Shown here piece by piece: positions 20,266 to 26,860 of a stretch of 26,860 nt of DNA. Each line of letters opens with the position of its first letter. Positions within the stretch are counted from its first letter, which is position 1. The position numbers and the translations under genes are program-made. Source of the stretch: Pseudomonadota bacterium (lineage in GTDB: Bacteria; Desulfobacterota; Syntrophia; Syntrophales; UBA5619); the NCBI GenBank assembly GCA_018827585.1, contig JAHJXP010000205.1:1-26860 (forward strand). Direction: 5' to 3'. Below the pieces are notes generated by a model, which made no database searches, was not told the DNA's origin, and was given only the letters and a program-made list of their open reading frames with translations.

Positions 20266-20937
20266 ATGATACAGGTCAGGAACCTCTACAAGACATTTAT
20301 CAAGGACGGGCAGAAGATCGAGGTTCTCAAGGGGATCGATCTCGACATCGCCGGCGGGGATTCGCTGGCGGTCGTAGGGGTCTCCGGGGCCGGCAAGAGC
20401 ACGATGATCCACATCCTGGGCACCCTGGACCGCCCGACGTCGGGCGCCGTGCTATTCGACGGGATCGACGTCTACACCTGGCCCGAACAGAAGCTGGCCG
20501 CCTTCCGGAACCGGAAGATCGGCTTCGTCTTCCAGTTCAACAACCTCCTGCCCGAATTCAGCAGCCTGGAGAACGTCATGATGCCCGCCCTGATCCAGCG
20601 GATCCCTAAAACGGCAGCGAAACGACGGGCGGAGGCGATTCTCGCCGAGGTGGGGCTGGAAGATCGGATCACCCACAAACCCGGCGAGCTCTCCGGCGGG
20701 GAGCAGCAGCGGGTCGCCATCGCCCGGGCGCTCATCCTCGAACCGGACATCATCCTCACGGATGAACCTACAGGGAACCTTGACACGGAAACCGGAAAAA
20801 AGATAGAAGACATACTGATAGCACTCAACCAAACGAAGCGGATCACGCTGATCGTGGTCACGCACAACCAATCACTGGCCGACCGGATGTCCCATCAAAT
20901 CGGTCTGCGCGACGGAAGGATGTACATGCGTGAATAA
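20266..20937 (+). CDS. lolD: Lipoprotein-releasing ABC transporter ATP-binding protein
   Basis: ATPase partner of the permease encoded 12 bases upstream. The 223-residue protein has Walker A GVSGAGKST (38-46), the Q-loop in FVFQFNNLLPEFSSLENVMM (the LLPEFSxxENV stretch is characteristic of LolD), signature LSGGEQQRVAIARAL, Walker B IILTDEPTGNLD and the H-loop VVTHNQSLA. AGGAAACGTG precedes the ATG. Its last eight bases overlap the bamA start, so translation of the two is probably coupled. Confidence 0.95.
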   Translation: MIQVRNLYKTFIKDGQKIEVLKGIDLDIAGGDSLAVVGVSGAGKSTMIHILGTLDRPTSGAVLFDGIDVYTWPEQKLAAFRNRKIGFVFQFNNLLPEFSSLENVMMPALIQRIPKTAAKRRAEAILAEVGLEDRITHKPGELSGGEQQRVAIARALILEPDIILTDEPTGNLDTETGKKIEDILIALNQTKRITLIVVTHNQSLADRMSHQIGLRDGRMYMRE

Positions 20938-23581
20938 AAAACTGTTTTTCGCAGGCGTCACGACGTTTCTGGTCATGTTTCTCCTCTGGTCTTCCCGGGG
21001 AACAACGGCAGAAAACATCAAAAAAGTCGCACTATTCCCTTTTGAGGTCCACAGCACCGCCCCCGACGGCGCCGCCGATCTCAGGGAAACGGTTTACCAG
21101 GGCATCGCCGCGGAGCTTCTGAAATCGAAAGACATCCGTCTCGTCGAGCGCGAGGCGATCGCCGCCGCCGTCGCAGGGAGGCGAGTCGAAGACGCGCTGG
21201 CCCTCGAAGTGGGGAAAAAGACCGGGGCCGGCTACACCGTCGCGGGCAGCATATCCGAATTCGGGGACAGGATCAGCGTCGATGTGCGTCTGATCGACGT
21301 CCGCGACGTGAGGCTCCTGCCGGGGGTCTTCGTCCAGGGCCGGGGGCGGGAAAACCTCGACGCCATTCTCGCCCGGCTCCGCTTGGAGGTCCTGGGCAGG
21401 ATCGCCACAGAGTACCGGATTGCCGGCATCGAATTCAAAGGCAACCGCAAGATTGAAAGCAGCGCCATCAATCAGGTCCTCAAGAGCGCCAGGGGAAACA
21501 TCTTTACCGATGAGAACCTCTCCGCCGACATCAAGGCGATCTTCGGGATGGGTTATTTCGACGACGTCACGGCGGAGGTGACGACCGCCCCCGACGGAAG
21601 AACGATCACCTTCACCGTGGTGGAGAAGCCCATGATCACGGAAATCCGGATCAGGGGAAACAAGGCCGTAAAAAAAGACGACATCGAGGGCGTCATGACC
21701 GTGCGGAGCCGGCAGACCGTAAACCCCGAGAAACTCAAGGCCGACACGGAAAAGATCAAGACCCTCTACGACGGCAAGGGTTTCTACAATGCCGAGATCG
21801 GCTACGAGATCGTCAGGGAGAGGGAGAGAGACGTCGCCATCCTGATCAATATCGTCGAACATGCGAAGCTCTTCATCCGGAACATCGCCTTCGAGGGCAA
21901 CCGGGCCTTCACGACGAAGGAACTCAAGAACATGATGACCACCAACGAATGGGGGATCTTCCACTTCTTCACCGATTCCGGCGTCCTCAAGAATGAACAG
22001 CTCAAGCAGGACGTGGGCAAGATCAACGCCTTCTATCTCAACAACGGCTTCATCAACGCCCAGGTCGGCGAGCCGTTGATCACCCATGACCGGGAAGGGA
22101 TCACCATCAAGATCCCCATCTCGGAAGGAAGACAGTTCCGCGTGGGCAAGGTGCAGATCACCGGCGACGAGCTGACTACATCCCGGACAGACCTGTTTGC
22201 GAAACTTCAGATCGTGAAGAAGGACTTCTACGACCGGGAAGCGATCATGAAGGACATCGATTACCTGACCCAGGCCTGCAACGACGAGGGCTACGCGAAT
22301 GCCGACATCATCCCCCGCACCGAACCGCGTGAGGAAACCCAGACCGTCGACGTGACCTATGAAATCGCGAAGGCGAAGCTGGTCTATTTCAACCGGATCA
22401 ACATCACCGGAAACACCAAGACGCGCGACAAGGTGATCCGCCGCCAGCTATCAGTGGTCGAAGGGAGCCTCTACAACCGGACCAAACTGAAGGACAGCTA
22501 CATGGCCCTCAACCGGCTGCGCTACTTCGAGGAGATCGACTTCCAGGCCGAAAAGGGCCCCGACGAGACCCTGACGGACGTCAATATCCGCGTCAAGGAG
22601 AAGCCGACGGGGATCTTCAGCATCGGCGCCGGATACAGCGCCCTGGATCATGCCGTCTTTTCGGCCCAGGTTTCCCAGCAGAACCTCTTTGGCCGGGGGC
22701 AGATCCTGAGCCTCAAGGCAAGTCTCGGCTCCCGCACCACCCTCTACGACCTCTCCTTCATCGAACCCTGGCTTTTCGACATGCCCCTCTGGAGCAAGTT
22801 TGATCTCTGGAACCTCTACCGGGAATACGACTCCTACAACCTCGACTCCAAGGGCCTCAACGCGACCTTCGGCTACCCTCTGTGGCCTTACGTCACCGGC
22901 TATGTCGGCTACCGGCTCTCGCTGGACAACGTGAAGGACATCCAGGATACGGCGTCCTATTACGTCAAGAAGCAGGCGGGGGAGACGACCAGCAGCGGCG
23001 TCACCGTCAGCCTGACGAGGGACTCGACGGACGACGCGATATTCCCCTCCACCGGGTCCCGCAACAGCGCCTCGGTGGAATATACCGGCGGCCCTCTCCT
23101 GGGCGACGTCAGCTATACTCGTTTCGGGGCGAGCTCCTCCTGGTTCTTCCCGCTGCCTCTTGACGGCGTCTTCGGCGTCCGCGGCCGGATGGGCGCCATC
23201 AAGGGCAACGAGGGGAAGGAGGTGCCGGTCTACGAGAGGTACTACCTCGGCGGGATCAATTCCATCCGCGGTCTGAGGGAAGTGGGGCCGAAGGACCCCT
23301 TGACGGGGGACGTCATCGGCGGCGAAACGATGATGAGCTTCAACGCCGAATACACCTTCCCGCTGATCAAAAACGCCGGGATGAGGGGGCTGTTCTTCTT
23401 CGACACCGGCAACAGCTGGAACAAGGGTTATCACCTGGGCGACATGAGAAGGACGGCCGGGGCCGGCATCAGGTGGTATTCGCCTATCGGGCCGCTCCGT
23501 CTGGAGTGGGGATATGTCCTTGACCGCAAGGACGGTGAATCTCCGAGCCGTTGGGAATTCACGATCGGGATGTTCATGTAG
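20930..23581 (+). CDS. bamA: Outer-membrane assembly factor BamA with extra N-terminal FlgO/CsgG-like domain
   Basis: Core of the BAM machine that folds beta-barrel proteins into the outer membrane. GTG at 20930 gives 883 residues: signal peptide (MNKKLFFAGVTTFLVMFLLW, cleaved near 27); an added domain at about 28-160 (KKVALFPFEVHS, DIRLVEREAIAAAV, GAGYTVAGSISEFGDRISVD and then VRLIDV) resembling the FlgO/TolB-N/CsgG nucleotide-like fold; five POTRA domains at about 163-555 (first IAGIEFKGNRKIESSAI, last FNRINITGNTKTRDKVIRRQ); and the Omp85 barrel from about 570. The L6 loop motif appears as SIRGLREVGP, with Leu where Phe/Tyr is usual after RG. The C-terminus is EFTIGMFM, so the usual terminal aromatic is followed by one Met. 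E. coli BamA is about 810 residues; the surplus is the added domain. Confidence 0.93.
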   Translation: MNKKLFFAGVTTFLVMFLLWSSRGTTAENIKKVALFPFEVHSTAPDGAADLRETVYQGIAAELLKSKDIRLVEREAIAAAVAGRRVEDALALEVGKKTGAGYTVAGSISEFGDRISVDVRLIDVRDVRLLPGVFVQGRGRENLDAILARLRLEVLGRIATEYRIAGIEFKGNRKIESSAINQVLKSARGNIFTDENLSADIKAIFGMGYFDDVTAEVTTAPDGRTITFTVVEKPMITEIRIRGNKAVKKDDIEGVMTVRSRQTVNPEKLKADTEKIKTLYDGKGFYNAEIGYEIVRERERDVAILINIVEHAKLFIRNIAFEGNRAFTTKELKNMMTTNEWGIFHFFTDSGVLKNEQLKQDVGKINAFYLNNGFINAQVGEPLITHDREGITIKIPISEGRQFRVGKVQITGDELTTSRTDLFAKLQIVKKDFYDREAIMKDIDYLTQACNDEGYANADIIPRTEPREETQTVDVTYEIAKAKLVYFNRINITGNTKTRDKVIRRQLSVVEGSLYNRTKLKDSYMALNRLRYFEEIDFQAEKGPDETLTDVNIRVKEKPTGIFSIGAGYSALDHAVFSAQVSQQNLFGRGQILSLKASLGSRTTLYDLSFIEPWLFDMPLWSKFDLWNLYREYDSYNLDSKGLNATFGYPLWPYVTGYVGYRLSLDNVKDIQDTASYYVKKQAGETTSSGVTVSLTRDSTDDAIFPSTGSRNSASVEYTGGPLLGDVSYTRFGASSSWFFPLPLDGVFGVRGRMGAIKGNEGKEVPVYERYYLGGINSIRGLREVGPKDPLTGDVIGGETMMSFNAEYTFPLIKNAGMRGLFFFDTGNSWNKGYHLGDMRRTAGAGIRWYSPIGPLRLEWGYVLDRKDGESPSRWEFTIGMFM

Positions 23582-23655
23582 GGAAGGACGGAAGGCCGCG
23601 GCTTGTTCCGTCAGCAATGGGAAATATTTAACTTGATAGGGAAAGGGATTGATCG

Positions 23656-24189
23656 ATGAAGAGATACGGTCTGATCGTTACGGGTGTTTTGCTGATGGTC
23701 CTGGCGCTCACGGGCGCCCAGGCCGCGGCGGAAGAAAAAACGGGCTTCGTGGATATACGGGAGGTCATGCTCTCCTCCAGCGCCGGCAAAAAGGCGGCCG
23801 ACGATTTCAAGAAGGCCTTCGAGAAGAACAAGGCGGCCATCCAGGAGAGGGAAGCCGAACTCAAAAAGCTCAAGGATGAGATGGAAAAGCAAAAACCTCT
23901 CCTCAAGGAAGAGGCCCTGAAGGAGAAGGAACTGGCCTATCAGAAGAAATTCCGTGACTACCAGCTCCTGGTAAAGGATTCCAATGAGGAACTCCAGGTC
24001 AAGGATCAGGACCTCGCCAAGAAACTGATCCCCGATATCCTCAAGCTCGTCCAGGCCATCGGAGAGAAGGAAAAATACACCACCATCATCGACGTCAGCG
24101 CAATCCCCCTGGCCTATTACGCAAAAGAGAACGACCTGACGAAACGGGTGATCGAGGAATTCAACAAGACGTACAAACCCAAGAAATAA
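23656..24189 (+). CDS. OmpH/Skp family periplasmic chaperone
   Basis: Holds unfolded outer-membrane proteins in the periplasm for delivery to BamA. The 177-residue precursor has a signal peptide (MKRYGLIVTGVLLMVLALTG, cleavage near AQAAA at 25). It continues KTGFVDIREVMLSSSAGKKA, the conserved OmpH start, and a long, highly charged helical coiled-coil arm (about 45-130: DDFKKAFEKNKAAIQEREAE and onward), then a short beta/alpha end ekYTTIIDVSAIPLAYY with the tail DLTKRVIEEFNKTYKPKK. ATG at 23656 follows GGGAAAGGGATTGATCG. It sits 74 bases after bamA and 42 before lpxD, its usual neighbours. Confidence 0.93.
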   Translation: MKRYGLIVTGVLLMVLALTGAQAAAEEKTGFVDIREVMLSSSAGKKAADDFKKAFEKNKAAIQEREAELKKLKDEMEKQKPLLKEEALKEKELAYQKKFRDYQLLVKDSNEELQVKDQDLAKKLIPDILKLVQAIGEKEKYTTIIDVSAIPLAYYAKENDLTKRVIEEFNKTYKPKK

Positions 24190-24231
24190 TAATTTCTTTA
24201 CAGAGTCGCCAGGAAATGAGAGCTTTGAAAA

Positions 24232-25272
24232 TTGAAGAAATCATTGAATGAGATCGCCGCCTTCCTGGGCGGCGACGTCAGCGGCGACGGCGGGGTCGTC
24301 ATCGAGAGGATCCGGGGGATCGAGGAGGCGGGCGAAGGGGACCTCACCTTCCTCGCCAATCCGAAGTACCGGAAGAAGTTGGACACGACGGCTGCCGGCG
24401 CGATCATCGTGGCGCCCGGAACGGCCTGCCCGGGGAAAAACCTCCTGATCGTCGCCGACCCCTATGCCGCCCTTGGCCGGCTCCTTGCCCTCTTCCATCC
24501 CGAGGAGGAGGAAGCGGCCGGCATCAGTGAAAATGCCTGCATAGAACCGGAGGCCGACGTCTCGCCGGAGGCGGTCGTCTATCCCGGCGTCCATATCTCG
24601 CGCGGGGCGCGCATCGAGAAGAAAGTGGTCCTCTATCCGGGGGTCTTCATCGGCCGGGATGCGGTCGTCGGGGAGGCATCCCTTCTCTATCCCAATGTCG
24701 CCGTCTACCGCCGCTGTCTGATCGGCCGGCGGGTCGTCCTCCATGCCGGCGTCGTCATCGGCAGCGACGGCTTCGGCTTCGCCCGGCCGGGACGGGAAAA
24801 CATCAAGATCCCCCAGGTCGGCTACGTCCAGATCGATGACGATTGCGAGATCGGGGCGAACACGACTATCGATCGCGGGGCCCTCGGCAGGACCTGGATC
24901 CAGAGGGGGGTCAAGATCGACAACCTCGTCCAGATCGCCCACAACGTGGTGATCGGGGAATATTCCGTCATCGTCGCCCAGGTCGGGATCTCCGGCAGTA
25001 CGCAGTTGGGCAAAGGGGTCGTCATCGGCGGCCAGGCGGGGATCGTCGGCCACATCCGGATCGGGGATCATGTAATGGTGGCCGCCCAGTCGGGGGTCCA
25101 CAAAGACATACCCCCGGGTCAGACCGTCGCCGGCACGCCCCACATACCCCACCGGGTCTGGCTGAAGATAGGGGCCTGCCTCCCGAAGCTGCCGGAGATG
25201 CGGGAAACCATCGCCGCCCTGCAGCGGCGCATCTCGGCCCTGGAGGAGACGCAAAAGAGGGAACCGTCATGA
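24232..25272 (+). CDS. lpxD: UDP-3-O-acylglucosamine N-acyltransferase
   Basis: Third step of lipid A synthesis: transfers a 3-hydroxyacyl chain from ACP to the 2-amino group of UDP-3-O-acylglucosamine. The 346-residue protein has the uridine-binding N-terminal domain (SLNEIAAFLGGDVSGDG, DLTFLANPKY), a left-handed beta-helix of hexapeptide repeats (about 95-305) including GSDGFGFA and the catalytic His237 in QIAHNVVIGEYSV, and a C-terminal helix (MRETIAALQRRISALEETQK). TTG at 24232 is required by a stop at 24226-24228 in frame; an alternative TTG at 24244 would remove four residues. The last four bases overlap the lpxA start (ATGA). Confidence 0.95.
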   Translation: MKKSLNEIAAFLGGDVSGDGGVVIERIRGIEEAGEGDLTFLANPKYRKKLDTTAAGAIIVAPGTACPGKNLLIVADPYAALGRLLALFHPEEEEAAGISENACIEPEADVSPEAVVYPGVHISRGARIEKKVVLYPGVFIGRDAVVGEASLLYPNVAVYRRCLIGRRVVLHAGVVIGSDGFGFARPGRENIKIPQVGYVQIDDDCEIGANTTIDRGALGRTWIQRGVKIDNLVQIAHNVVIGEYSVIVAQVGISGSTQLGKGVVIGGQAGIVGHIRIGDHVMVAAQSGVHKDIPPGQTVAGTPHIPHRVWLKIGACLPKLPEMRETIAALQRRISALEETQKREPS

Positions 25273-26042
25273 GCATACACCCAACGGCAATCATCTCTCC
25301 CGACGCAACGCTCTCGGAAGGGGTCGAGGTCGGCCCGTACAGCATCATCGGTCCCGACGTCCATATCGGGAAGAAAACGGTCATCGGCCCCCACGTAGTC
25401 ATCGAGAGCCATACGGACATCGGCGAGGCCTGCCGGATTTCCCAGTTCGCCTCCATCGGCGGCGACCCCCAGGACCTGAAATACAGGGGGGAGGAGACGC
25501 GGATCGTTATCGGCAACCACAATACGATCCGGGAGTACGTCACGATCAACAGGGCCACCGTCTCCGACATCGGCGTCACGATCATCGGGGACCACAACCT
25601 GCTGATGACCTACTGCCACGTGGCCCACAACTGCAAGCTGGGAAACCACATCGTCATGGCCAATGCGGCGAACCTCGCGGGACACGTCCATGTGGAGGAT
25701 TTCGCCATCATCGGCGGGCTGACCGGCGTCCACCAGTTCACCCGGATCGGCGCCCACTGCATCATCGGCGGCGCCTCGGCGGTGACCAAGGACGTTCCCC
25801 CCTTCGTCATGGCCTCCGGCAACTTCGCCAAGCTCTACGGCCTGAACATGATCGGCCTGAAACGGAGGGGGTTCGCCGACGAGACGATCGGGGCACTCAA
25901 GGAGGCCTACCGCATCGTTTTCCGCTCCTCGCTGCTGCTTGCCGCGGCGATTAAGAAAGCCGAACAGGAGGTGGACGACCTGCCCGAGGTCCGGCAGTTC
26001 CTGGACTTCATCAGAAAATCGGAACGCGGGGTATGTCGGTGA
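25269..26042 (+). CDS. lpxA: UDP-N-acetylglucosamine acyltransferase
   Basis: First step of lipid A synthesis, 257 residues (E. coli 262). The hexapeptide-repeat beta-helix starts MSIHPTAIISPDATLSEGV; conserved features are GGDPQDLKYRGE, REYVTINRAT, the active-site histidines in CHVAHNCKLGNHIVMANAAN (His117 and catalytic His120), GLTGVHQFTRIG, GNFAKLYGLNMIGLKRRGF and a helical C-terminus. ATG at 25269 overlaps the lpxD stop; longer upstream starts run through lpxD in another frame and are rejected. In most bacteria fabZ lies between lpxD and lpxA; here it is absent. Confidence 0.96.
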   Translation: MSIHPTAIISPDATLSEGVEVGPYSIIGPDVHIGKKTVIGPHVVIESHTDIGEACRISQFASIGGDPQDLKYRGEETRIVIGNHNTIREYVTINRATVSDIGVTIIGDHNLLMTYCHVAHNCKLGNHIVMANAANLAGHVHVEDFAIIGGLTGVHQFTRIGAHCIIGGASAVTKDVPPFVMASGNFAKLYGLNMIGLKRRGFADETIGALKEAYRIVFRSSLLLAAAIKKAEQEVDDLPEVRQFLDFIRKSERGVCR

Positions 26043-26073
26043 TATACGAGGGACAGATACCTATTTATCCCCA

Positions 26074-26090
26074 CGGCATTTCCCATGCCG
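26074..26090 (+). terminator. Short hairpin after lpxA (weak)
   Basis: CGGCAT (26074-26079) and ATGCCG (26085-26090) form a 6-bp stem with a TTCCC loop, 31 bases after the lpxA stop. No T-run follows. It may mark the end of the lysS-lpxA transcript, but evidence is thin. Confidence 0.25.
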
Positions 26091-26126
26091 ATGTTATCAG
26101 ATCCTTATGCTGAACCACAAAATCCA

Positions 26127-26155
26127 TTGATGTTCTTTATTAAAAAGGCTATATA
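26127..26155 (+). promoter_or_regulatory. Probable promoter of the HEPN-MNT pair
   Basis: TTGATG (26127-26132), 17-base AT-rich spacer, TATATA (26150-26155). The transcript would start near 26162, about 36 bases before the HEPN ATG. The drop in GC beyond lpxA fits a separate, possibly acquired, unit. Confidence 0.55.
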
Positions 26156-26197
26156 TCATTCCAGATTGCTCAATTTCGGCCACAGAGATTAAATTGC

Positions 26198-26578
26198 ATG
26201 GTTGATATAGCGAAGCAGATCGCCTTTTGGCGAGACAGTGCGAAAGAAGACTGGGACGTTGCCCGGCAGCTCGTGGACAATGGGCGCACCAGGCATGGCC
26301 TTTTCTTTGCCCACCTGGCGCTTGAAAAAATTCTCAAGGCGATTGTATGCAAACAGTCACAGGATCTGGCGCCCAGGCTTCATAATTTGTCCCGGCTTGC
26401 CGAACTGGCGGTTCTCACGCTGGATACCCAGAAAATGGAAATTTTAGCTGAAATGAATGCCTTCCACATCGAAGGCCGATATCCTGAATCCCTGACGAAA
26501 CCACCCACGAAGGAAGAGGCGCTGAATTACATGACCGGAGCAGAAGGGGTTTTCCAATGGTTAATGAATCAGTCTTAA
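26198..26578 (+). CDS. HEPN-domain protein (HEPN-MNT pair)
   Basis: All-helical HEPN protein of 126 residues. The family signature LFFAHLALEKILKAIVCK (about 35-52) is followed by RLHNLSRLAELA (60-71) and FHIEGRYPE (89-97), the RYP motif typical of this HEPN subfamily. HEPN proteins of TA pairs are RNases whose R-x(4-6)-H residues are usually in a late helix; no such motif stands there, though RHGLFFAH (32-39) has that spacing. It overlaps the following nucleotidyltransferase gene by 22 bases, the classic toxin-antitoxin-like layout. In HepT-MntA the nucleotidyltransferase modifies and silences the HEPN partner; the same is inferred here. Weak ribosome-binding site (AGAG about 11 bases upstream). 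Confidence 0.85.
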   Translation: MVDIAKQIAFWRDSAKEDWDVARQLVDNGRTRHGLFFAHLALEKILKAIVCKQSQDLAPRLHNLSRLAELAVLTLDTQKMEILAEMNAFHIEGRYPESLTKPPTKEEALNYMTGAEGVFQWLMNQS

Positions 26579-26860
26579 ATGGTGTTCGAAAGTATTTGCG
26601 CGCCTTGCAGGATCAGGGCGTTGTTGTAAAGTTCGGCATCGTATTTGGTTCACAGGTTGCCGGAAATACGGATACCTGGAGTGACATTGATCTGCTCGTT
26701 GTCTCTCCCAGGTTTGACGATCAGCGCAGCCGTGAGGATATTAACCTCCTGTGGCGACTTGCAGCGAGAACGGACAATCGCATTGAACCGGTCCCGTGCG
26801 GTGAGCAGCAGTGGTTTGAAGATGACGCCAGCGCCATCATTGAAATAGCAAGGCGCGAAG
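26557..26860 (+). CDS. MNT-type nucleotidyltransferase, 3'-truncated by window edge
   Basis: Minimal nucleotidyltransferase partner of the HEPN protein; 101 codons are visible before the window ends. ATG at 26557 opens a frame with the polymerase-beta signature FGSQVAGNTDTWSDIDLLVV (about 30-49): Gly31-Ser32 and the metal-binding Asp43 and Asp45, with a probable third acidic residue in NRIEPVPC near residue 80. CAGAAGGGG lies about 8 bases upstream, inside the HEPN gene. MntA-like enzymes add AMP to their HEPN partner; whether this one does is unproven. Its remaining C-terminus lies outside the window. Confidence 0.85.
   Translation, partial: MVNESVLNGVRKYLRALQDQGVVVKFGIVFGSQVAGNTDTWSDIDLLVVSPRFDDQRSREDINLLWRLAARTDNRIEPVPCGEQQWFEDDASAIIEIARRE

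Noticed and set aside
1..26860. CRISPR array, rRNA operon or prophage structural genes
   Set aside because: No regularly spaced direct repeats, no rRNA sequence and no capsid, tail, integrase or transposase frames were found.

Overview
The window looks like chromosomal DNA of a strictly anaerobic Gram-negative bacterium, most likely a syntrophic or sulfate-reducing deltaproteobacterium (Desulfobacterota, Syntrophus-like). This is inference. It rests on high GC judged by eye, ferredoxin-linked CoA metabolism with a glutaconyl-CoA decarboxylase subunit, a complete outer-membrane biogenesis row (lolC/E-lolD-bamA-ompH-lpxD-lpxA) and dispersed palindromic repeats typical of that group.

Region 1 (1-9780, + strand) is a catabolic cluster. 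It holds the 3' part of gcdA (glutaconyl-CoA decarboxylase alpha), a three-subunit 2-oxoacid oxidoreductase (alpha, beta, gamma), a GltD-like flavoprotein carrying its own C-terminal two-cluster ferredoxin, a 42-codon N-terminal relic of a 4-hydroxybutyryl-CoA dehydratase, a thiolase, a 3-hydroxyacyl-CoA dehydrogenase and an acyl-CoA ligase. Together they fit activation of an organic acid and its oxidation through crotonyl-CoA, 3-hydroxybutyryl-CoA and acetoacetyl-CoA to acetyl-CoA. A hydratase and the remaining decarboxylase subunits would have to lie elsewhere. An Ldh_2-type 2-hydroxyacid dehydrogenase follows on the opposite strand with its own near-consensus promoter and terminator.

Region 2 (11176-12797) holds serS, both tRNA-Ser genes (UGA, GCU anticodons) and tRNA-Arg(ACG). 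The 3' 49 bp of the tRNA-Arg region recurs about 2 kb downstream with two mismatches. The repeats bracket a small AT-richer island (12804-14864) carrying a SEC-C/TPR-like protein and a shikimate-kinase-fold P-loop protein but no integrase. This is the clearest sign of horizontal transfer here.

Region 3 (14917-17390) has a cold-shock protein (- strand), an HD-domain hydrolase and a YjbQ-family protein. A gene-free stretch of about 0.7 kb follows, holding two inverted-repeat elements and a candidate structured RNA. Three paired elements and two solitary ends in the window share a terminal sequence close to TGACGAACTCGTAAAAAGTC. Two of the paired copies (2576-2707 and 17021-17154) have almost the same size and the same nested-palindrome plan, so this looks like a non-autonomous mobile or REP-like family.

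Region 4 (17391-26042) runs lysS-lolC/E-lolD-bamA-ompH-lpxD-lpxA in one direction with short gaps or overlaps: lysyl-tRNA synthesis plus lipoprotein export, outer-membrane protein assembly and lipid A synthesis. BamA carries an extra N-terminal FlgO/CsgG-like domain. fabZ is missing from its usual place between lpxD and lpxA. The window closes with a HEPN-MNT gene pair, the second gene cut by the window edge.
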